From DASTRU01 sp035761045 (GTDB taxonomy: Bacteria; Pseudomonadota; Gammaproteobacteria; Burkholderiales; Burkholderiaceae_E), in contig DASTRU010000112.1 in the NCBI GenBank assembly GCA_035761045.1, positions 1-5,756 on the forward strand: a stretch of DNA of 5,756 nt. Reading direction: 5' to 3'. Below are positions 1-4,535 of this stretch, piece by piece. A program made the position numbers and the translations under genes. Numbering within the stretch: the first letter of the stretch is position 1; every line of letters begins with the position of its first letter. Under the pieces are notes generated by a model. The model was not told the origin of the DNA. It ran no database searches and worked only from the letters and a program-made list of their open reading frames with translations.

Positions 1-1531
1 CGGCGCCCAGTACCAAGCGTTCGAGCGCGTATGTCCACGTGTGGCGGCCTTGCGCGGGGACGCCGTGGCGCGCGCGGTCGTGCGCGTCGAGCGCCCAGCG
101 CGCGCCCGCGTCGGCGACCAAGGCGACCACGCGTTCGACCGCGTCGGCATCAAGCCCGAAGCGTCGCGCGCAAGCCGGCACGCGCAATAAGGCCGCGACG
201 GCCTCGGCCGAAAAACGCGCGCGCGGCAAATCTAGCAAGGCCAAGAACGCCGCGACCAGTGGATCGGCCTGCGGCTGAGCGCGACCGGTCATGCGATAGG
301 GCAGGCGAATCGCGGCCGGCATCGCGCCAAACACCGCGTCGATCATCGGCGCGGCGGCGTCGATGTCGGGTACGAACACCGCGATGTCGTCGGGCGCGAG
401 CGTCGGGTCGGCGTCCAGCCGCGCGAGCAGGTCGTCGTGCAAGGCTTCGAGCTGGCGCTGCAAGCTCGTGCAGGCGTGGATGACGAGCGAACGGTCGTGC
501 GCATCGTCGAGCGCGGGGGCGAGGTCGGGGCGCGGATCAAGCTCGACGACCGAGCGTTGCACGCGCGCCAGCAGCGACGTGCCCATACGCCGCGCATGCC
601 GTTCCTCGCTCGCGTCCCACGCGCCGGTGGCGATCGCGAGATCGAGTTGCTCGATCGCTTGCCGGCCCCACGACGCGAGCACATCGTTGCCTGATTCGGC
701 CACGTCGGCCAGCGGATTGGCCTGCGCGCGCAGCGCGGCGATGCGCCGCTCGGGCAGCAAGTCGCCGTAATACTCGGCGCTTGGTTCGCGGTGATAAATC
801 TCGACGTCGATCGCCTCGGCCAACGCTGCGTACGTTTGCCAATACAACGGCGCCAAGGCGTGCACGGCGAACAAGCGCACGCGCCGCGGTAAGGCTTCGC
901 GCACGCGTGGGTCGCGCGCCAGCGCCGCGCGAAAACGCTCCAGCGGATGCGGCGCTTGACCCAGCCCCAAGCCCGCCACGATGTGACGCCATAGCGCGGC
1001 TTGCCAGGCTTGGGTTGGCGCGTCGAGCTGCGGGCCCGCAGCCAACTCCCCGCGCGCCCACGGCGCAAGCCACACATCGCTGCGAAACGTGGTGTAGCGA
1101 TCAAACAACTCCGCCAAGGCTTGGGCCAACTGCATGCGCGCGACCGGATCGTCGCGCGTACGGTCGAGGTAAGTGGCCAGGGGCGCGAGCGCCGCGTCGC
1201 TTGCGTCGCCACGTTCTAAGACATCCAGCAACGCGTAGATGCGCCACGTTAGCGACGACGGATCGAACGGCGATTCGGCCGCGATGCCTGGCACCACGCG
1301 CGCGGCCAAGGCCCACAGCGTCGCGGCCGGATAAGTAAATTGCACATCGGCCGCGATGCCAAACCGCCGCGCGATGCGTTGCTGCACATACCGCGCGACC
1401 GCGGCCGACGGCACGACGATCCACTCGGGTTCGAGCGCGTCGGGCGTGGGGGCGAGGGGTTGCGCGGCCAGGGTGTCGATCAGCGCATCGGCGAGCCGAT
1501 CGGTACAGTCGCTGCGAATGAAACGAAGCAT
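1..1531 (-). CDS. recC: RecBCD enzyme subunit RecC (exodeoxyribonuclease V gamma chain), N-terminal part, runs off the left edge
   Basis: RecC is the scaffold of the cytoplasmic RecBCD helicase-nuclease, which processes double-strand DNA ends. It resembles a helicase but is catalytically dead, and it scans the single strand for Chi. The frame reads without a stop from the ATG at 1531 to base 1, giving about 510 residues; E. coli RecC has 1122. From memory it aligns with E. coli RecC throughout. The start MLRFIRS matches MLRVYHS. EPEWIVVPS is at 34-42, RRFGIAADVQF at 55-65, AELFDRY at 140-146, TQAWQAALW at 173-181, LASWGR at 285-290, LEALHDDLLARL at 361-372, and HTWTYALERLVLG lies near the edge. 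The start is fixed by that N-terminal match, although no good Shine-Dalgarno precedes it. recB and recD usually follow recC, but here they would lie outside the window. Several Chi-contact positions differ from E. coli (see findings). Identity is very secure; the C-terminal half is not visible. Confidence 0.96.
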   Translation of the reverse strand, partial: MLRFIRSDCTDRLADALIDTLAAQPLAPTPDALEPEWIVVPSAAVARYVQQRIARRFGIAADVQFTYPAATLWALAARVVPGIAAESPFDPSSLTWRIYALLDVLERGDASDAALAPLATYLDRTRDDPVARMQLAQALAELFDRYTTFRSDVWLAPWARGELAAGPQLDAPTQAWQAALWRHIVAGLGLGQAPHPLERFRAALARDPRVREALPRRVRLFAVHALAPLYWQTYAALAEAIDVEIYHREPSAEYYGDLLPERRIAALRAQANPLADVAESGNDVLASWGRQAIEQLDLAIATGAWDASEERHARRMGTSLLARVQRSVVELDPRPDLAPALDDAHDRSLVIHACTSLQRQLEALHDDLLARLDADPTLAPDDIAVFVPDIDAAAPMIDAVFGAMPAAIRLPYRMTGRAQPQADPLVAAFLALLDLPRARFSAEAVAALLRVPACARRFGLDADAVERVVALVADAGARWALDAHDRARHGVPAQGRHTWTYALERLVLGA

Positions 1532-1614
1532 GCCGAGAGTGTAGAGGCGCAAACGCCTAAGCTTTCGGTCTTGCGGATTCGCCGCTTCACTCTTTGCCAA
1601 CGCCTGGGGCCGCC
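1532..1614. promoter_or_regulatory. Divergent intergenic region between recC and the lipoprotein gene
   Basis: These 83 bp separate two divergent starts, so promoters for both genes should lie here or overlap the coding ends. I see no convincing sigma-70 -35/-10 pair in either direction. The most visible structure is a small perfect inverted repeat, AGGCG-CAAA-CGCCT (1545-1558), just upstream of the recC ATG. It could be an operator half-site pair, an RNA hairpin in the recC leader, or chance in GC-rich DNA. A GGGG run at 1606-1609 can serve as a weak ribosome-binding site for the ATG at 1615. Confidence 0.3.
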
Positions 1615-2190
1615 ATGCCACGAGTTTTTCGTCCGTCGTCGACCACGCGCGCTTCTCGCGCCATCGGTCTGGCGTTGTTGAGCCTTGTTCTCGCGTGTTC
1701 GCCCACTTTTAATTGGCGCGAGATTCGTACCGACCAATGGGCCGCGATGTTTCCCGCCAAGCCCGCCAGCGGCACGCGCACCTTGCCGCTATTGGGCGCT
1801 TCGGTCGCGCTCACGCTGTACAGCACCGATGTCGAGGGCACCGTATTCGCGGTGGGCGCCGCCGAATTACCGCCCGCATTGGCCGATTCGGCCGAGCAAC
1901 GCGCGCGGGTGGCCCAAGCCTTCGAGCGGGCGCTGCTTGCCAATGTCGCGGGTAAAGTCGTACGCGAAGGCCCGGCCGCGACCTCGCCGTGGACTCAAGC
2001 GGGCTTACCGCCACCTGAAATCGCACGCGAAATCGAGGCCGAAGGCGTTCGCAACGGCGCCAAGCGGCGCGTGACCGCCCGGTTTTACGTTGAAAAAAAA
2101 CGTGTGATCGAAGTCATCGTGGCGAGCGATCCAAACGTTGAGCAGCGCGAGCAGGTCGAAACCTTTCTCGCGGGGTTCCGGCCGCTGTAG
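1615..2190 (+). CDS. Small conserved lipoprotein of unknown function (FNWRE type)
   Basis: This is a 191-residue protein with a lipoprotein signal: a basic N-region (Arg3, 6, 12, 15), a hydrophobic core at about 16-27 and a lipobox-like LVLAC ending at Cys28. It is probably lipid-anchored and faces the periplasm. The mature part starts SPTFNWREIR and has a KPASGTRTLPL stretch and a C-terminus ending FLAGFRPL. I recall this pattern from uncharacterised Burkholderiales lipoproteins, but I know no function. The alternative TTG start at 1594 would add seven residues. ATG 1615 is preferred because GGGG (1606-1609) lies five bases upstream and the signal peptide then has normal length. The -2 lipobox residue is Leu, which is slightly atypical. 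A run of eight A bases (2093-2100) encodes Glu160-Lys-Lys162. It is transcribed divergently from recC and is probably a single-gene unit. Existence and export are well supported; function is unknown. Confidence 0.87.
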   Translation: MPRVFRPSSTTRASRAIGLALLSLVLACSPTFNWREIRTDQWAAMFPAKPASGTRTLPLLGASVALTLYSTDVEGTVFAVGAAELPPALADSAEQRARVAQAFERALLANVAGKVVREGPAATSPWTQAGLPPPEIAREIEAEGVRNGAKRRVTARFYVEKKRVIEVIVASDPNVEQREQVETFLAGFRPL

Positions 2191-2193
2191 GCG

Positions 2194-2222
2194 TGAACGC
2201 GGCGGCATATGTGCCACGTTCA
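2194..2222 (+). terminator. Possible terminator hairpin after the lipoprotein gene
   Basis: Three bases after the lipoprotein stop codon there is an interrupted hairpin. The outer stem TGAACG (2194-2199) pairs with CGTTCA (2217-2222), and the inner stem GGCA (2204-2207) pairs with TGCC (2212-2215) around a TATG loop. The internal loop is asymmetric (four bases against one), and only a poor T-rich stretch follows. It is a weak intrinsic terminator at best. Its position directly after the stop is the main support. Confidence 0.3.
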
Positions 2223-2339
2223 TTACTTCGTGAGTTTTCGCGCCTACCGTACTCACACCGCTCGCGCGATGATCCGGGGCGGCCGTATTGCCTTAGGGAT
2301 TGGGCGGGTCGTCTCATCAACCCACAAAAAGCAGTTTTC

Positions 2340-2344
2340 AGGAG
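2340..2344 (+). promoter_or_regulatory. Strong ribosome-binding site of the PsiF-repeat gene
   Basis: AGGAG, within AGGAGAAG, lies nine bases upstream of the ATG at 2354. It is the best Shine-Dalgarno sequence in the window. It decides the start, since the open frame extends upstream to a TTG at 2300 that lacks such a site and would spoil the signal peptide. No clear promoter was found in the 163 bp between the lipoprotein stop and this gene. Confidence 0.8.
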
Positions 2345-2353
2345 AAGTTCGTC

Positions 2354-2701
2354 ATGCAAAAAATTCACGCTCTCGCCGTCGCGGTCACGCTTGCGTTAGG
2401 CGCTTCCTTCGCTAGCGCGCAGACCCCGGTTGCTCCGGCGCCGGCAGTACCGGCCGCTCCGGCTGTTCCCGCCGTCCCCGCTGCTCCGGCTGCTGCTCCG
2501 GCGCCGGCGGAGTTGAAGGCCGATGCGCCCAAGAAAGCCGATGGCGCGAAGAAACAAACCGCCACAAAAAAGCACACGGCCGCCAAGACCACCAAAAAGC
2601 GCACCGCGCAGCAAGAAAAAATGGCCAAGTGCAACAAGGAAGCCACCGGCAAGAAGGGCGCCGAGCGCAAGGCCTTCATGAAGCAATGCTTGAGCGCCTA
2701 A
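2354..2701 (+). CDS. Secreted PsiF-repeat protein with Pro/Ala-rich and Lys-rich segments
   Basis: This is a 115-residue exported protein. Residues 1-22 form a Sec signal peptide with a hydrophobic core at about 5-17 and an ASA|Q cleavage site after Ala22. Residues 24-52 are almost only Pro, Ala and Val, likely an extended linker. Residues 55-89 are rich in Lys, Ala and Thr and strongly basic. The C-terminus (about 86-115) is one PsiF repeat: QQEKMAKCN, a GxKGAERKAFMKQCL-like half, and the family's two cysteines at 93 and 112, which could form a disulfide in the periplasm. PsiF is named from a phosphate-starvation-inducible E. coli gene, but the biochemical role of the repeat is not known. 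E. coli PsiF carries two repeats as I recall; this protein has one. The gene has its own strong ribosome-binding site and terminator, so it is probably monocistronic and well expressed. No Pho box was recognised upstream. The family call is firm; the function is open. Confidence 0.9.
   Translation: MQKIHALAVAVTLALGASFASAQTPVAPAPAVPAAPAVPAVPAAPAAAPAPAELKADAPKKADGAKKQTATKKHTAAKTTKKRTAQQEKMAKCNKEATGKKGAERKAFMKQCLSA
2432..2508 (+). repeat. Degenerate short repeats coding for the Pro/Ala linker
   Basis: GCTCCGGC occurs four times (2432, 2456, 2483 and 2495). A 14-base unit, GCTCCGGCGCCGGC, is present at both ends (2432-2445 and 2495-2508). The repeats encode the Pro-Ala-Val low-complexity linker of the PsiF-repeat protein. 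Such a tract can change length by slippage or recombination, so strains may differ here. Confidence 0.7.
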
Positions 2702-2731
2702 GGTTTTCTTAAGTCGCGAAGCGGTACACGC

Positions 2732-2763
2732 AGGGGGCACGATGGTGCCCCTTGTCGTTTTTG
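2732..2763 (+). terminator. Intrinsic (rho-independent) terminator after the PsiF-repeat gene
   Basis: A perfect 7-bp GC-rich stem, GGGGCAC (2734-2740) with GTGCCCC (2745-2751), closes a GATG loop. One G-T and one A-T pair can extend it outward. It is followed by TTGTCGTTTTTG, a T-rich tail. It lies 30 bases after the stop codon of the PsiF-repeat gene and upstream of the DUF481 gene, so the two are likely to be separate transcription units. Confidence 0.85.
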
Positions 2764-2834
2764 TCGTCATGAAGCTGGGCACGGGGCGTGCCGTCGCAGG
2801 AACGAATTTATTTCACTTCGTGCTTTTCGTTCTC

Positions 2835-3641
2835 ATGACACAAACACTACGTTCTCGCTCGTTCCCACGCATTCAACCCCTGCTGATTTCAATCGCCGCT
2901 CTCGTCGCAAGTCCTGCCGCGTTGGCGCAACTCGCCGCGCCCACCGATCCGGCCTTGCAGCGCCTGCCCACGCGCTATACCGGACAGGCCGATGGCACGT
3001 GGAAAGGCAATCTCGGCTTGGGCGTCACGCTCACGCGTGGCAATTCGGAATCCGAGCAACTTTCGCTTTCGTTCGACGCGGCGCGCGCCACCAGCGACGA
3101 TCGCATCGTGTTTCGCGGCATTGCGGTTCGCAATGAAACCAACCAAGGCACGCAAGCCGACAACGCCCAAGCCAGCGCGCGGTATGAACGCAACGTAAGC
3201 ACCGATTGGTTTGGCTTTGGTCAAGCCGAATTCGAACGCGATGTATTGCGCGATTTGAACTTGCGCCAAACCTACGGCACCGGTGTTGGGTATCGCTTCG
3301 TGCAAACCGAACGCACGCAATTCAATGTGTACACCGGCCTGGCCTATACGCGGCTCAATAACGTGGCGAGCGCCGATACCGAAGGCGTGGAAGCCTTCGT
3401 CGGAAACGAATGGAGCGTCAAGCTTGGCGACAATGCGTCGTTTATCGAACGCTTTGTTTATTACCCCGATACGGCCGATACCGGCGGTGGTCGTTACGTA
3501 CTTGAAGCAACGATCAACACCAAAATCCAAGGCGCGTTAGGTTTGCAGCTCACGGCCTTGCAGAAGTATCAGCAAGTCGTGCCGCCCGGCCGCAAAAGTA
3601 CCGACACGATTTTATTCACCGTCGTGACCGTGGCGTTCTAG
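2835..3641 (+). CDS. DUF481 (YdiY-like) outer-membrane beta-barrel protein
   Basis: This is a 268-residue exported protein. The signal peptide covers residues 1-31, with Arg6, Arg8 and Arg12, a hydrophobic core at about 15-25 and an ALA|Q cleavage site. From about residue 56 (WKGNLGLG) the chain alternates polar and hydrophobic residues, as amphipathic beta strands do. It has the TRGNSESEQLSLSF segment (67-80) typical of DUF481, the family once labelled salt-induced outer membrane protein YdiY. The C-terminus ends VVTVAF; a terminal Phe after alternating hydrophobic residues is the usual BAM-complex insertion signal. Precise function is unknown for the family. In-frame ATGs at 2742 and 2769 were rejected: 2742 sits in the terminator loop, and both would bury the signal peptide behind 22-31 extra residues. 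ATG 2835 has no clear Shine-Dalgarno; the nearest is AGGAA at 2798-2802, too far upstream. The gene converges on the protease gene, and their stops overlap. The family call is secure. Confidence 0.9.
   Translation: MTQTLRSRSFPRIQPLLISIAALVASPAALAQLAAPTDPALQRLPTRYTGQADGTWKGNLGLGVTLTRGNSESEQLSLSFDAARATSDDRIVFRGIAVRNETNQGTQADNAQASARYERNVSTDWFGFGQAEFERDVLRDLNLRQTYGTGVGYRFVQTERTQFNVYTGLAYTRLNNVASADTEGVEAFVGNEWSVKLGDNASFIERFVYYPDTADTGGGRYVLEATINTKIQGALGLQLTALQKYQQVVPPGRKSTDTILFTVVTVAF
3638..3641. other. Shared CTAG: overlapping stop codons of two convergent genes
   Basis: The DUF481 gene ends with TAG at 3639-3641 on the plus strand. The protease gene ends with TAG read on the minus strand from 3640-3638. 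The two stops overlap in the palindrome CTAG, leaving no intergenic space and no intrinsic terminator between the genes. Confidence 0.95.
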
Positions 3642-4501
3642 ACCGCGCGCGCAAGCACCGGATACGTAAAGCCGAGAAAGTGCGCGGCGTTGACGCAAAA
3701 GTGCGTGGCGATCGCCGGTTCGATACGGCGCGTGGTTTCGTACGCCAAGCCATAGCCGATGGACGCAACCGTCGCGAGCACGACCAGCGCCACGCCGCCC
3801 GCGCCGTGCGCCGCGCCGAACACGACGCTCGTGACCAGCAGCGCGGGCCAGCGCGCGCCCCATCGGGCATGCACGAACGCGGCGCATCGTTCTTGCAACA
3901 CGCCACGGAAGAACGCTTCCTCGGCCACGCACGTCAACAGCAGGTTGAAGACTAAGAACGCGGGTGCCATCGCGGGCCATTTGGGGTCGGGCCGCACATA
4001 ACCGAGCGCAAGCCCCAGCCCGATCACCGTCGCGACGGTGCACGCGAGCACGACCATGCTTTGTCGGTTGAAGGCATAAGGCCATTGCGTGACGGTCGCG
4101 GCGCGCCGTGTAAGAAACACGAGCAACAACAACCCGGCTGCGCCTTTATCGAAGCGCGCGTGGTAGGTGAAGGGCGGCGCGTCGGCGCTCAACCTTGCTC
4201 GTTCGATCACCACCCATGATTCAAACCCGGGCCAAATATGCAGCGCGAGCGCCAAGGCGACGACGACGGCGATCACGGTCCACCACGCCCGCGCGCGACC
4301 ACGCGTCGCCGCCCACGCGCTCACGCTCAATAGCGCAAGGCCAAGCAATGCGGGCGTTCGCACGACGCCCTCGACCATGGCCACGACGATGGCCGCGCCC
4401 AACCCAAGCCACCAAGGCGCGATAACGATGCGCCGGGACAAACGTATATCGGGCAGCCATGCCGAGGCGACCGCCAACGCGAGCACGCTAAAAGCCAACA
4501 T
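3638..4501 (-). CDS. CPBP/CAAX-type glutamic intramembrane protease
   Basis: This is a 287-residue, very hydrophobic protein with around eight membrane segments. They lie at about 1-16, 28-48, 50-66, 72-90, 121-132, 147-167, 178-192 and 220-258, where the last block may be two. The three CPBP (Abi/CAAX) motifs are present in order: EEAFFRG with Glu194, Glu195 and Arg199; FGAAH with Phe228 and His232; and HFCVN with His267 and Asn271. In this superfamily, which includes Rce1, these residues form the active site in the membrane, so the enzyme is predicted to be active. Bacterial members process peptides or act in bacteriocin immunity and signalling; the substrate here is unknown. ATG 4501 gives a proper first membrane helix but lacks a Shine-Dalgarno. 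It lies 34 bp downstream of the HDOD-GAF gene on the same strand, so co-transcription or translational linkage is likely. No prenylated or bacteriocin-like peptide gene was seen nearby. The family is certain; the role is not. Confidence 0.92.
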   Translation of the reverse strand: MLAFSVLALAVASAWLPDIRLSRRIVIAPWWLGLGAAIVVAMVEGVVRTPALLGLALLSVSAWAATRGRARAWWTVIAVVVALALALHIWPGFESWVVIERARLSADAPPFTYHARFDKGAAGLLLLVFLTRRAATVTQWPYAFNRQSMVVLACTVATVIGLGLALGYVRPDPKWPAMAPAFLVFNLLLTCVAEEAFFRGVLQERCAAFVHARWGARWPALLVTSVVFGAAHGAGGVALVVLATVASIGYGLAYETTRRIEPAIATHFCVNAAHFLGFTYPVLARAV

Positions 4502-4535
4502 GAATCAAAACGCGAGAACGAAAACGCCGAATCGT

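Noticed and set aside
343..1212. Long minus-strand open frame (289 codons), with further long plus-strand frames at 31-483 and 781-1338
   Set aside because: These are shadows of recC in other frames. They are extremely Arg/Ala-rich with no domain pattern, while the recC frame matches RecC over its whole visible length.
2223..2339. Possible sigma-70 promoter upstream of the PsiF-repeat gene (for example TTGCCT at 2288)
   Set aside because: No -10 element of acceptable match lies at the right distance. A promoter must exist nearby, but I cannot place it.
2193..2415. Short plus-strand frames (68 codons each) between the lipoprotein and PsiF-repeat genes
   Set aside because: Both run into the PsiF-repeat gene in the wrong frame, lack ribosome-binding sites and show no recognisable motif.
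2365..2782. Minus-strand frames opposite the PsiF-repeat gene, one appearing membrane-like (Val/Phe/Ala-rich)
   Set aside because: The hydrophobic look comes from reading Lys and Pro/Ala codons backwards. The sense frame has a signal peptide, a ribosome-binding site and a known domain.
2889..3530. 213-codon minus-strand open frame opposite the DUF481 gene
   Set aside because: Its composition looks fairly protein-like, but it is the antisense image of a well-supported outer-membrane protein. No start signal or recognisable motif was seen.
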